Positions 25,807 through 36,313 of a stretch of 64,000 nt of DNA are shown here, in pieces. A program made the translations under genes and the position numbers. The notes below the pieces were generated by a model, which ran no database searches, was not told where the DNA came from, and saw only the letters and a list, made by a program, of their open reading frames with translations. The first letter of the stretch is position 1. Each line of letters starts with the position of its first letter. The DNA comes from Armatimonadota bacterium (GTDB lineage Bacteria; Armatimonadota; Fimbriimonadia; Fimbriimonadales; Fimbriimonadaceae), in the NCBI GenBank assembly GCA_016125185.1, contig WGMG01000006.1:1426001-1490000 (forward strand), written 5' to 3'.

Positions 25807-26850
25807 CTACCCTTGCGATTTCTGAGTCAGGTCGGAGTAGGCGAGGGTCTTACTCCACTCGGGCTTTTCATAGGCAAGACGGTCCAAGACGACTCGGGTT
25901 CGAATGCGACCCGTTTCGCAGTCGATGTCGATCAACCTCGCGCCTCGTTGCCAGTCGCCGTACCCGCTGAATCCGGTGCATCGCCCGTAAACCAACTTGA
26001 CTCCCTGGAGCTCGCCAACGTAGTCGTTGACGTGGTCGTGACCGCAGAAAACGGCTCGGACTCGGCCCGACTCGGCATAGGCTTTGAAGATTTCGCCTTG
26101 GTCTTGCTCGAAGCAGACATGTTCGCCCTGGCGACCCAGGGCGTGATGCTGAGCGAACACATCCCGATACTCGACCGTCGGAACATGTTGCATGACCAGA
26201 ATTGGAGTCGCGTGTCCCCTGCTCCGGTCAGATTCAAGTTGGTTTTGGAACCATTCGGTTTGCGTAGGGGTCACCTTCATTCCGCCGTCGGCGGAACCGG
26301 TGTTGAATGCGATCAGACTCGCAAACGGCTTTGATCCTTCTATTCTCAGGTCGATCCGGTAACAATACTCTCGCCGTCCGGCTTGCTTGTGGTGCCCCAC
26401 AACCGCGTCGCCAAGGCTCTTCGCGTACTCGTCCAGGCTTCGCTGACCAGACTCTCCGGTTGGATGGTCGTGGTTTCCAAAAATAAACGCCCACGGCACC
26501 GCAAGATCGTTCATGAACTCGATGGCCTCAAATCGGGGTTTCACCTTGTCGTTGTTGATGAAATCGCCGGTATGAAAGATGAGGTCAGGGCGATAGTCTT
26601 CGACGAGATCGCGAATGAGCGCTTTCGTCATCTCGTCGGTAGAGGCTTCCTCGATGGTCGGCGACCCGAAATGGGTGTCGGTCACCTGCATGATTCGCAC
26701 GACTTTCCGCTTGGGGACGATCAACTCGAATCGGTCGGTATCGAGCCGAACCGTACTTGGAGAAGAGGAGGTTTTGGCCATAGAAAGACTGGGAAGGGCC
26801 ATGCCGACTCCGGCCACAATACCCGAGCCAAGAAGATCACGTCGAGTCAT
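25807..26850 (-). CDS. Tat-exported calcineurin-like metallophosphoesterase
   Basis: This 347-residue protein carries a twin-arginine signal (MTRRDLLGSGIVAGVGMAL). The metal-binding motifs of the calcineurin-like fold are all present in order: MQVTDTHFGS, FHTGDFINNDK, FIFGNHDHPTG, VMQHVPTVEY and VFCGHDHVNDYVG. The nearest named relatives are DCR2/purple-acid-phosphatase-type enzymes, so an extracytoplasmic phosphatase is likely. It probably heads a two-gene operon with the CPT-like kinase. Its start faces an intergenic region of about 300 bases before the lacI-type gene. Confidence 0.9.
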   Translation of the reverse strand: MTRRDLLGSGIVAGVGMALPSLSMAKTSSSPSTVRLDTDRFELIVPKRKVVRIMQVTDTHFGSPTIEEASTDEMTKALIRDLVEDYRPDLIFHTGDFINNDKVKPRFEAIEFMNDLAVPWAFIFGNHDHPTGESGQRSLDEYAKSLGDAVVGHHKQAGRREYCYRIDLRIEGSKPFASLIAFNTGSADGGMKVTPTQTEWFQNQLESDRSRGHATPILVMQHVPTVEYRDVFAQHHALGRQGEHVCFEQDQGEIFKAYAESGRVRAVFCGHDHVNDYVGELQGVKLVYGRCTGFSGYGDWQRGARLIDIDCETGRIRTRVVLDRLAYEKPEWSKTLAYSDLTQKSQG

Positions 26851-27148
26851 TGCGAGGATGATCGCACGAGCGCATTAAGGCTTGGTTAGGGTCAGAGGCA
26901 AAGTTTGTTTTGCTTCAACACATCCGAAAGGGTGAACTCAACATTCTTTTGTTCGCCCGAGTGGATTGTTAATTTCGCGGCGACTACAGACTTATGGCTG
27001 GACTACTGGACAAAGGTGATTGCGTATGGTCAAAAGAGCTTGGGCTACCACCATGTCCCCAGAAACCTTGATTCGATGGGGAAAGTTCCACTCGTCGTCG
27101 CGTGTCCGGTATCCGTTCCGACACCCGAAGCGCCAAAATAAATGAGCG
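26851..27148. other. Intergenic stretch, possible remnant of a degraded gene
   Basis: No intact gene is seen. On the reverse strand, codons from about 26999 down to 26897 encode a tail-like string including AKLTIHSGEQKNVEFTLSDV and then a stop. It reads like the C-terminal beta strands of a secreted enzyme, but upstream codons in that frame contain stops. It may be a gene relic; promoters for the flanking divergent genes should also lie here. Confidence 0.3.
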
Positions 27149-28132
27149 ATGAGACCGACCATGGCCGACATCGCGCGGGAAACCGGCCTCACCCTCGGCA
27201 CCGTCTCACGCGCGTTGAACAATTCTGTGAAGTACCCAATCGCGGCGGAAACTCGCGAACGGGTACTGGAGGCAGCCACTCGGCTAGGCTATCGACCCAA
27301 TCAGTTGGGAAAGGCATTGGCGGAAGGCAAAAGCATGCTCATCATGCTTTTAACCCCAAACCCATTTGCACCTTACTACTCAGAATTAAATCGGCACCTT
27401 TCTCTCTTGGCGGTCAATCTAGGTTATAGCCTCCTTATTCCGAGTATCACCCCCGAGCAATCCCCACCATCAACTCAATCAATTGATTGGCTTTACGGGG
27501 TGGACGCGATTATCGTATGCGATTTGATCCCGGCGTGGGAGGGGTATATGAACGAAGCGGCCAGGTTAAAAATTCCAATGGTTGGCATGGGGGCTTTACG
27601 TCCGACTTTGCCCATCGACTTCGTATGGATCGACCTCTACAAGGCTTCCCGCGACGTTTTTGCCCACTTGGTCGAAGTCGGATGCAAGTCAATCGCCTTT
27701 CTAGGCACGCCTCTGCGAGACAATCGAAGGGTTGCGTATTTGGACGCTGTGGAAGCCTTCGGATTAGAACCCCGAATTATAGAAATGGGCGTCCAATCTC
27801 GATCGACCGCACGCGAGGCAGCGGCCATTGCTTACCGGGAGCGGCCGTTCGATGGCCTCATTTGCGAAAACGACATCGTTGCAACCGGGGCCCTACTGGG
27901 ACTGGCCGATGCAGGAGCAAAAGTTCCGCAAGACGTCCGCCTGGCCGGATGCGATGGCCTCGAGGAGAGTCAATTTCAACTCGTTCCGATTACAACCCTC
28001 GTGCAGCCTTTGGAACAATGTTGTCAGTCTGCGTGGAACCTGCTGCAGGACTTAATGAATGGTGCCAAGCATGCCCCGCAGTTTGTAAAGCATGAGGCAA
28101 CTTTAGAAGTCCGCACTTCGACATCCGGCTAA
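27149..28132 (+). CDS. LacI-family transcriptional regulator
   Basis: The 327-residue protein has the LacI helix-turn-helix MADIARETGLTLGTVSRALN at residues 5-24 and the hinge helix LGYRPNQLGKALAEGKS (about 48-64). A periplasmic-binding-protein-like sensor domain follows, with EAFGLEPRIIEMG, FDGLICENDIVATGALLGL and the ending TTLVQPLEQCCQSAWNLLQD. The ligand is unknown. It lies 125 bases upstream of a pilin-like gene whose promoter contains two perfect palindromes with a central CG step, the usual LacI-family operator form, so that gene is its probable target. ATG at 27161 is an alternative start. Confidence 0.92.
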   Translation: MRPTMADIARETGLTLGTVSRALNNSVKYPIAAETRERVLEAATRLGYRPNQLGKALAEGKSMLIMLLTPNPFAPYYSELNRHLSLLAVNLGYSLLIPSITPEQSPPSTQSIDWLYGVDAIIVCDLIPAWEGYMNEAARLKIPMVGMGALRPTLPIDFVWIDLYKASRDVFAHLVEVGCKSIAFLGTPLRDNRRVAYLDAVEAFGLEPRIIEMGVQSRSTAREAAAIAYRERPFDGLICENDIVATGALLGLADAGAKVPQDVRLAGCDGLEESQFQLVPITTLVQPLEQCCQSAWNLLQDLMNGAKHAPQFVKHEATLEVRTSTSG

Positions 28133-28172
28133 TGCTTCTACCCTGCGTGGTACGAACTTCCCGATTTTCAAC

Positions 28173-28196
28173 AATTCGGAAAGCGCTTTCCGAATT
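28173..28196 (+). promoter_or_regulatory. Operator 1: perfect 24-base palindrome, LacI type
   Basis: The half-site AATTCGGAAAGC is followed by its exact complement. The core GAAAGCGCTTTC has the central CG typical of LacI/CcpA-family operators. It covers the place where the -35 element should be for the TATAAT at 28202. Binding by the LacI protein encoded at 27149 is inferred. Confidence 0.8.
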
Positions 28197-28201
28197 CGTG
28201 T

Positions 28202-28207
28202 TATAAT
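28202..28207 (+). promoter_or_regulatory. -10 element of the pilin-like gene promoter
   Basis: A consensus TATAAT lies six bases after operator 1 and 18 bases before operator 2. The -35 position (about 28179-28184) falls in operator 1 and is non-consensus (GAAAGC). The promoter could therefore need activation or be fully controlled by the operators. Confidence 0.65.
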
Positions 28208-28225
28208 GCCAGCAAGCGGCCAGAA

Positions 28226-28239
28226 AGAAAGCGCTTTCT
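28226..28239 (+). promoter_or_regulatory. Operator 2: 14-base palindrome AGAAAGCGCTTTCT
   Basis: It shares the 12-base core GAAAGCGCTTTC with operator 1, centre-to-centre distance 48 bases (between four and five helical turns). It lies downstream of the -10, in the 5' untranslated region. Two sites bracketing a promoter suggest cooperative or roadblock repression. Confidence 0.75.
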
Positions 28240-28257
28240 GCCGCCTACAAGGTAGTT

Positions 28258-29061
28258 ATGAAACATCGCGGTTTTACTCTGATCGAACTCTTAGTGGTCA
28301 TTGCAATCATCGCCATTTTAGCGGCAATTCTCTTTCCTGTCTTCGCGCAAGCCAAACGAGCGGCTAAGGACGCGAGCGCCCTTTCCAACGTCAAGCAGAT
28401 TGCGCTTGGCGGCTATATGTATTCGAGCGATAACGATGATATGGTCATCATGTGGGAGCAGCCAAATTCGCCCTGGCGGGCTTGGCCGATTCTGATCTAT
28501 CCCTACACCAAGAACACCGATATCATTTGGGACCCGTCTCGACAACGAACCGTCAATGTCGGCCCTCAGCCGTGGGACTACTCACCCAATGTCGATTGGG
28601 GTTGGCAGATCCACATGGCGATCAACCGATACGGATACGCCAGTTCGAACGGTGCGCCCCGAAGCCAGACGGTCATCGAGACCTCGTCTGAGCGAATCGG
28701 TTGGACATATGGCGAGGTGCAGAACTCGGGCAACATCTTCTCCCAGCATTGGATGGACGCCCAGCGATGCGCTTGCCCGTCCGTTGCCAATACCCCGACC
28801 GACCGAGCGTCGGACTGGTACAACCAGTGTGCCCGAGCGGCCATCAAGTACCACGCCGACGGCATCATCGCCGCGTACGCGGACGGCCACGCCAAGAAGG
28901 TGAACTACAAGGCGATCACGCACAACCAGCCCACTTTCAGCGCATCGGCCCAGTGCGAAAGCGACTACTTCTATGGGCCGGACGGCGCGTGGAACACGGC
29001 TGACGACCCGGACAACAAGGAGACACGAACCTGGGGACGCTGGTGGACCGCAAACTACTGA
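28258..29061 (+). CDS. Prepilin-like protein with N-terminal methylation motif
   Basis: This 267-residue protein starts with the type IV prepilin cleavage/methylation motif [20 protein letters not shown] (residues 5-24). It then has [20 protein letters not shown] and a globular part ending with [20 protein letters not shown], like the H-x-DG tail of DUF1559-type pseudopilins common in Planctomycetes and Armatimonadetes. The mature domain contains six or more cysteines (CACPS, QCARA, QCES). A prepilin peptidase would cut before Phe6. AAGGT precedes the ATG. It is controlled by a promoter between two LacI-type palindromes; the role may be in surface binding or secretion. Confidence 0.9.
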   Translation: MKHRGFTLIELLVVIAIIAILAAILFPVFAQAKRAAKDASALSNVKQIALGGYMYSSDNDDMVIMWEQPNSPWRAWPILIYPYTKNTDIIWDPSRQRTVNVGPQPWDYSPNVDWGWQIHMAINRYGYASSNGAPRSQTVIETSSERIGWTYGEVQNSGNIFSQHWMDAQRCACPSVANTPTDRASDWYNQCARAAIKYHADGIIAAYADGHAKKVNYKAITHNQPTFSASAQCESDYFYGPDGAWNTADDPDNKETRTWGRWWTANY

Positions 29062-29282
29062 TCTGCTTGGTCGCGGGTTTGACCGTGGCCGGATGTGGAA
29101 GCGGTACTTCGACTCCCATCGCGCCAGACCAGCAGATGCCGGACACGAGTAAGATGTCGGCCGACGAAGTCCAAAAGCTTCACAGCGAAGGGAGCGCAAC
29201 CGAAAAGGGTGCGCCTCCCGCCAATAATCCGATGACGACGGACCATGGCTACACGCCGGCCGATCGCCAGACAGGACGATAA
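29043..29282 (+). CDS. Small lipoprotein
   Basis: A GTG at 29043, 19 bases inside the end of the pilin-like gene, starts a 79-residue product. It has a lipoprotein signal ([18 protein letters not shown]) whose lipobox is VAGC. The mature 60 residues are polar, rich in Pro, Thr and Ser, and have no recognisable fold. The gene ends 13 bases before a strong terminator, which supports a two-gene transcript with the pilin-like gene and translational coupling. It could anchor or chaperone the pilin-like product; this is a guess from context. Confidence 0.7.
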   Translation: MDRKLLICLVAGLTVAGCGSGTSTPIAPDQQMPDTSKMSADEVQKLHSEGSATEKGAPPANNPMTTDHGYTPADRQTGR

Positions 29283-29295
29283 GGAACTAGATTGG

Positions 29296-31950
<2,655 letters not shown>

Positions 31951-31965
31951 TTGCTAAGATTACCC

Positions 31966-31992
31966 CATTATCTGTACTGTATCCAGATAATG
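31966..31992. promoter_or_regulatory. Fur/PerR-box-like inverted repeat between furA and the globin gene
   Basis: CATTATCTG (31966-31974) and its exact complement CAGATAATG (31984-31992) are 9 bases apart. AT-rich arms with this spacing resemble PerR and FurA boxes (TTATAAT-type). It lies 15 bases upstream of the furA start and about 42 bases upstream of the globin-ankyrin start. One site could thus control both directions. Inferred. Confidence 0.7.
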
Positions 31993-32034
31993 ACTTATGT
32001 CAGCAAGATTTCTTTACAATGGCGTCAGGCGGCG

Positions 32035-33048
32035 ATGCGGAAATCACTCTTTGATCGAATGGGGCGCGAGGACGGGTGTCGTCGCCTAAGTCACGCTTTC
32101 TACTCACGTGTCGCCAATGAACCGATTCTCCGCCCGCTTTTTCCGGGCAAAAGCTTGCGATGTGCCACCGAAGAGTTTGCGGCCTTCCTCATTCAGTTCT
32201 TTGGTGGCGAGGACGAGCAAAGCCAATACCGATGGTGGCTCAGCCTGCGCCAATCACATGCACGCTTTCGGATTGAGGAATCTCAGCGGTTGGCTTGGCT
32301 CGGACTGATGGACCCGGCGTTAAGGGAGACCTTTTGTGCTGACGAAGACGTCGCAGCGCTGTTGGACTTCTTTAGAATGGCATCGCTTTATTTGATCGGC
32401 GAGGATGCTGGGCCGCCAGCCCATCCAGAGTTGGCCACCCTTTGGCAACGTCAACTGAGGCTGGAGAAGTTGATGAGCGACGTGGCGAACGGCGAAGATG
32501 CGGCGGCGATCCTCTCGGCCGACTCTTCTTTTAACCGACCCAGCGTAATGGTCGGAATCTTGGCAGCGATGCTGGAAGCGGATCGGCCAGTTCTGACCGA
32601 ATATGTTGCCTCTTTGGTTCACAGCAACCCCGATCTGACTCGACACCAGTTCAATGGACGAAGTCTGCTTCACTTCGCCGCCGCAACGGCATGCCTCCCG
32701 GTCGCGCGAATTCTGCTACGGTTTGGAATCGACCCTAACGTGGCCGACTCTGGAGGACACACTCCCCTCTTCCGCGCGGCAGGTGGACGAGATTCGGGCG
32801 AAATCGTTCGAGAGTTAGTGGCGGCTGGAGCGGCAGTCAACCATTGCGGCGGTATAAGTCGGTCGACGCCACTGCACGAGGCGGCTCGGTTCGGCAACAC
32901 TTCGGCGGCATTGGCCCTCATCGAACTTGGCGCGGATTTGAATGCCAAAGACAAGCGAGGACAAACGCCGCTCATGCGAGCAAAGAGCTTTCGACGTGCG
33001 AAGATCGTCGAGATGCTGTTCCTTGTGGCAGAATTGAAACATGAGTAG
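32035..33048 (+). CDS. Truncated haemoglobin fused to ankyrin repeats
   Basis: The 337-residue protein has two parts. Residues 1-125 match a group II truncated haemoglobin: SLFDRMGREDGCRRLSHAFY with Tyr23 at B10, SLRQSHARFRI with His75 as probable proximal ligand, and LAWLGLMDPAL with Trp88 at G8. Residues about 205-335 hold four ankyrin-like repeats: GRSLLHFAAATACLPVARIL, GHTPLFRAAGGRD, STPLHEAARFGNTSAALALI and GQTPLMRAKSF. A linker of about 80 residues separates them. It is divergent from furA-katG. Ankyrin proteins encoded beside catalase genes in Pseudomonas and Campylobacter support catalase activity. An in-frame ATG at 31990 lies inside the operator. Confidence 0.88.
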   Translation: MRKSLFDRMGREDGCRRLSHAFYSRVANEPILRPLFPGKSLRCATEEFAAFLIQFFGGEDEQSQYRWWLSLRQSHARFRIEESQRLAWLGLMDPALRETFCADEDVAALLDFFRMASLYLIGEDAGPPAHPELATLWQRQLRLEKLMSDVANGEDAAAILSADSSFNRPSVMVGILAAMLEADRPVLTEYVASLVHSNPDLTRHQFNGRSLLHFAAATACLPVARILLRFGIDPNVADSGGHTPLFRAAGGRDSGEIVRELVAAGAAVNHCGGISRSTPLHEAARFGNTSAALALIELGADLNAKDKRGQTPLMRAKSFRRAKIVEMLFLVAELKHE

Positions 33049-33523
33049 TTTGGTGGAGACCTGTAAACAAAGCGCGAAGAGCAACGTAGAGCGATTCATT
33101 TTGATCTTCTCGTTCGTGCCCGACGACAAGTTGAATTGGACGCCGACTCCGACCGCAAAATCAGCGCTTCGCGTTGCCGCGCACACGGCTCTCTATCTGG
33201 GCATCTTCGCCAAAATGATGCGAGACCGAAAGCTTCCCGGGTCCGAGAATCTGGATGGATGGCTGAACGAGAGGAATGCGGCCGAAATGGCGGTCACCCG
33301 ACGAGAAGACATCGAGACGATCTTTCGCAGCGGTCTTGAGGAAGTCTACGCCGCCCTCGACGGACTCACGCAAGAGGATATCGAGTCCGAGTTGGATTCG
33401 GGCCTGGGATGGTCGATGCCGATGTCGTTTTTGATGAAGCTGCCGGGCTGGCACACGACGTTGCACATCGGACAGCTCGACTACCTTCAGACGTGTTGGG
33501 ACGACCAGGTCGTCCACTTCTAG
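33041..33523 (+). CDS. DinB-superfamily protein
   Basis: The 160-residue protein overlaps the end of the globin-ankyrin gene by eight bases. Family features are RFILIFSFVPDDKLNWTPTP, the first histidine in LRVAAHTALYLGIF and the final pair in KLPGWHTTLHIGQLDYLQTC. Like the DinB protein at 10023 it carries the phrase DDxxNWxP after helix 1, so these two are probably closer to each other than to the copies at 13375 and 21285. Coupling to the globin gene suggests shared expression under oxidative stress, which is an inference. Confidence 0.85.
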   Translation: MSSLVETCKQSAKSNVERFILIFSFVPDDKLNWTPTPTAKSALRVAAHTALYLGIFAKMMRDRKLPGSENLDGWLNERNAAEMAVTRREDIETIFRSGLEEVYAALDGLTQEDIESELDSGLGWSMPMSFLMKLPGWHTTLHIGQLDYLQTCWDDQVVHF

Positions 33524-33562
33524 AGTTCTGGAGCAGATCACCCCTTTGGTGGACCTCAGCTG

Positions 33563-34477
33563 ATGCCTGAACTTTCGTCCGTCTTACGATTGGGGCTCTG
33601 TTGTCAGTTTGCGGCTGAGCCGATCAAATTTCGCACGACGACGGCCACCGCCATGCTTCGCCTTTCGAAGGGGGAGCGCCTGGATCGCCTCGCTGGGCTA
33701 TGCCAAGCCAACGCCGAGGCTCTCCAAGCGTCTCTGGAATTCTGTACGGCAAATGGAATTGGTGCTTTTCGAATCAACAGTCAGATTCTGCCAGTTAAGA
33801 CGCACCCCGAGGCAGGATACGAGGTCGAGGAACTTCCTGATGCCGATAGCATTGTCGCGCTATTTCGCCAATGTGGCGAGTTCGCCCGGTTGAAGGACAT
33901 TCGTCTCTCGTTCCATCCTGATCAATTCGTGGTGTTGAACTCGCCCAACCCACGAACAGTGGCTCATTCCCTTTCGGAGCTGGCCTATCAGGCTGAAGTA
34001 GCCGAATGGGTGGGAGCCGATACATTAAACGTGCATGGTGGCGGAGCGTATGGCTATAAGCGCTCGGCTTTGGCCAAACTCCAAACGTCGATCGAAAACC
34101 TACCCGAGTCTGTTCGGACGCGGCTGACGCTTGAGAACGACGATAAGGTTTACACGCCCGCCGACCTTCTGCCGGTTTGCCTCGCGACCGGGGTGCCCCT
34201 GGTTTACGACGTCCATCATCACCGATGCTTACCCGATGGATCGAGCATTACCGAGGCTACCGATCTGGCCCGGACGACTTGGAATCGGGAGCCGCTTTTC
34301 CATATTTCCAGTCCGTTGGACGGTTGGAATGGACCTAAGCCGGAACGCCACCACGACTACATTTCCATCGACGACTTCCCTTCCGAATGGTTGGGATGGC
34401 CGCTCACGGTGGAGATCGAAGCCAAGGCTAAAGAACTGGCCATAGCAAAACTCATGCGGGACCTTCACGAAAAATAA
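33563..34477 (+). CDS. uvsE: UV DNA damage endonuclease
   Basis: UvsE nicks DNA on the 5' side of UV photoproducts, giving an alternative to nucleotide excision repair. The 304-residue TIM-barrel protein shows LRLGLCCQFAAEPIKFRTTT, INSQILPVKTHPE, LSFHPDQFVVLNSPNPRTV and ADTLNVHGGGAYGYKRSAL. Further on are LTLENDDKVYTPADLLPVC, LVYDVHHHRCLP and HHDYISIDDFP. The conserved His, Glu and Asp of the three-metal site are therefore all visible. Length is normal. It stands alone between DinB and a hydrolase gene. Confidence 0.95.
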   Translation: MPELSSVLRLGLCCQFAAEPIKFRTTTATAMLRLSKGERLDRLAGLCQANAEALQASLEFCTANGIGAFRINSQILPVKTHPEAGYEVEELPDADSIVALFRQCGEFARLKDIRLSFHPDQFVVLNSPNPRTVAHSLSELAYQAEVAEWVGADTLNVHGGGAYGYKRSALAKLQTSIENLPESVRTRLTLENDDKVYTPADLLPVCLATGVPLVYDVHHHRCLPDGSSITEATDLARTTWNREPLFHISSPLDGWNGPKPERHHDYISIDDFPSEWLGWPLTVEIEAKAKELAIAKLMRDLHEK

Positions 34478-34533
34478 AAAAAGTTGGGCCATGTTGTCCT
34501 ATTTCGCATCGCTCAAACGATTAATCTTCGATC

Positions 34534-35367
34534 ATGATTCGAAAAACCTTTCTTTGCGCCCTTTTGCCGTGCCTGACCGCCCTCTCGCAAGCCCAGGCCC
34601 ACATCAAAGATGTGGTCTACATGAAGGCGGGCGGCGCGGCATTCACGATGGACGTCCTAAAGCCGGCCAATCCGAACAAGGCGGCAGTGGTCTTTATGAT
34701 CAGCGGCGGGTGGGTTTCTGACCATGCGATGCTTCAGAGCTTTGGACCCGGCCTTGAGAAGACCTTCGTTGACGCTGGCTTCACCGTTTTTGAGGTCGTT
34801 CATGGTGCCCAACCGAGGTACAAGGTTGCCGAGATTGTGGATCAGGTTCGAACGGCGGTCCGCTTCGTACATTCCCACGCCGAGGACTATGGCATCGATA
34901 CGAACCGCGTTGGGATTTCCGGCATCAGCTCAGGCGGTCATCTCGCTTTGATGGTTGCGGGCTCGTCCGATTCCCCGGTTAGTGCCGTGGCCGCGATCGC
35001 TCCTCCGACCGACTTAGCCAACTGGGGCAAGCCGTCATTCCTCTTCACCGAAGAGCCTCAATTGGCGGTGTTCGTCCCGGCGGTAGGGCTGGACCCGAAG
35101 ACCCCGAAGGATGCACAGATCGCTTTGGTCGAAAAACTGTCGCCGATCTCATTAGTAAGCGCAAGCTTCCCGCCAACGCTGATCGTTCATGGCGATGATG
35201 ACAAAATCGTGCCGATTCAGCAGGCTAAGACGATGGATGCGGCGCTGGCTAAAGCGGGGGTCGATCACAAGTTGGAAGTTATTCCGGGCGGTGGGCACGA
35301 CGACAAGACGTTTGGCCCCGGGTTGCTGAAAGCGCTTGAGTGGTTCAAAGAGAAGCTGTTGAAGTAG
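34534..35367 (+). CDS. Exported alpha/beta hydrolase (BD-FAE-like)
   Basis: The 277-residue protein has a signal peptide (LCALLPCLTALSQAQA) and an alpha/beta-hydrolase fold. It shows NKAAVVFMISGGWVSDHAML (HGGG-like oxyanion loop with ISGGW) and the nucleophile elbow VGISGISSGGHLALMVAGSS. The Asp is in LIVHGDDDKIVPIQQA and the His in PGGGHDDKTF. The DPxRVGxxGxSxGG-type elbow fits the BD-FAE/prolyl-peptidase-like branch of secreted esterases. The substrate is unknown. A 22-base gap leads to the next gene on the same strand. Confidence 0.88.
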   Translation: MIRKTFLCALLPCLTALSQAQAHIKDVVYMKAGGAAFTMDVLKPANPNKAAVVFMISGGWVSDHAMLQSFGPGLEKTFVDAGFTVFEVVHGAQPRYKVAEIVDQVRTAVRFVHSHAEDYGIDTNRVGISGISSGGHLALMVAGSSDSPVSAVAAIAPPTDLANWGKPSFLFTEEPQLAVFVPAVGLDPKTPKDAQIALVEKLSPISLVSASFPPTLIVHGDDDKIVPIQQAKTMDAALAKAGVDHKLEVIPGGGHDDKTFGPGLLKALEWFKEKLLK

Positions 35368-35389
35368 GTCAAGCTAAACCAGAGGGCAG

Positions 35390-36064
35390 ATGATTAAGCT
35401 ACTCCTTACCGACTCGGGCATCAAGAACCAGTCTATTCACGATGCGCTCGTCGGGATGCTTGGCAAACCAATTGAGGAGTGCAACGTCCTCTGCATCCCG
35501 ACCGCTGGGTACGGTCATCCGCAAGGCAGTCCCCAGGGCGCGTATCGCTTTGTCAGTGGGCGCGAGGACCGTTGCCCAATGGTCGGGCTCGGTTGGAAGT
35601 CGGTTGGCATTCTGGAACTGACCGCGCTCCCTAGCCTCAACCGAGAGCGCTGGATGGGTTGGATTCAGGCTTCCGACGCACTACTGGTGAATGGGGGAGA
35701 CGCGCTCTACTTGGCCCATTGGATGCGCGAGTCAGGGCTAGCTGACTTATTGCCAAGTTTGGACGAAAAGGTCTGGGTGGGTTTGAGCGCCGGAAGCATG
35801 GTAATGACGCCTCGCATCGGATCTGACTTCGTCGGCTGGGCACCCCCGAGCGGCGGCGATCAGGCGCTTGGGATTGTCGACTTCTCCATCTTCCCCCATG
35901 TTGGCGCGCAAGGATGCGACTGGAACACGTGGGAGAACGCTGAGAAATGGGCTGCAGAAGTCGGCATCAAGGCCTATGCAACCGACATTCAAACGGCGTT
36001 CAAGGTCGTCGATGGAGTGGTCGAGGTTATTTCAGAGGGGAGCTGGAAGCTGTTTAATAGCTGA
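35390..36064 (+). CDS. Peptidase S51/type 1 glutamine-amidotransferase-like protein
   Basis: This 224-residue protein starts LLLTDSGIKNQSIHDAL and has LLVNGGDALYLAHWMRESGL followed by the nucleophile loop VWVGLSAGSMVMTPRIG. That is the arrangement of the peptidase E (S51) family, where Ser in GLSAGS attacks the peptide bond of Asp-X dipeptides. The later YATDIQTAFKVVDGVVEVIS is also typical. Whether it is a true dipeptidase cannot be told. GAGGGCAG precedes the ATG. Confidence 0.85.
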   Translation: MIKLLLTDSGIKNQSIHDALVGMLGKPIEECNVLCIPTAGYGHPQGSPQGAYRFVSGREDRCPMVGLGWKSVGILELTALPSLNRERWMGWIQASDALLVNGGDALYLAHWMRESGLADLLPSLDEKVWVGLSAGSMVMTPRIGSDFVGWAPPSGGDQALGIVDFSIFPHVGAQGCDWNTWENAEKWAAEVGIKAYATDIQTAFKVVDGVVEVISEGSWKLFNS

Positions 36065-36265
36065 ACGCGGGGTGCTCGGGCATCTCACAGCTAGAGTTAT
36101 CTCGGTATAGGTCTTGCTCGTTCGGACGCTCTCGATTCGCTACGCTCATGACCCTTCGGCGGGGTCTTCGACTTCGCTCCAGATACCGCTTCACCGCGCT
36201 CGCGGCGCTTCGCTAACGAACCCCAACTGCTACGCACTTGGCAAATTCTCACCAGCCCAATCTCT
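36065..36265. other. Intergenic stretch, no gene seen
   Basis: About 200 bases between the S51-like gene and the tRNA terminator. No coding frame with family features, promoter or strong repeat was seen. Confidence 0.4.
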
Positions 36266-36313
36266 AAAATATCAAAGCCCCATGGCCAAACAGCAATGGG
36301 GCTTTGATATTTT
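36266..36313 (-). terminator. Terminator of tRNA-Glu with a long stem
   Basis: An 18-base perfect inverted repeat (AAAATATCAAAGCCCCAT and its complement) with a 12-base loop starts at the last base of the encoded CCA end. On the reverse strand the second arm ends in ATATTTT, giving the U-rich tail. Confidence 0.85.

Noticed and set aside
28582-29199. Minus-strand open frame of about 205 codons
   Set aside because: Antisense to the pilin-like gene, which has a canonical prepilin motif, promoter and operators.
32035-32410. Reading the N-terminus of the ankyrin protein as an unrelated helical domain
   Set aside because: The order of Tyr B10, the SHARFRI histidine and WLGLM fits group II truncated globins too well to be chance, though a profile search should confirm it.
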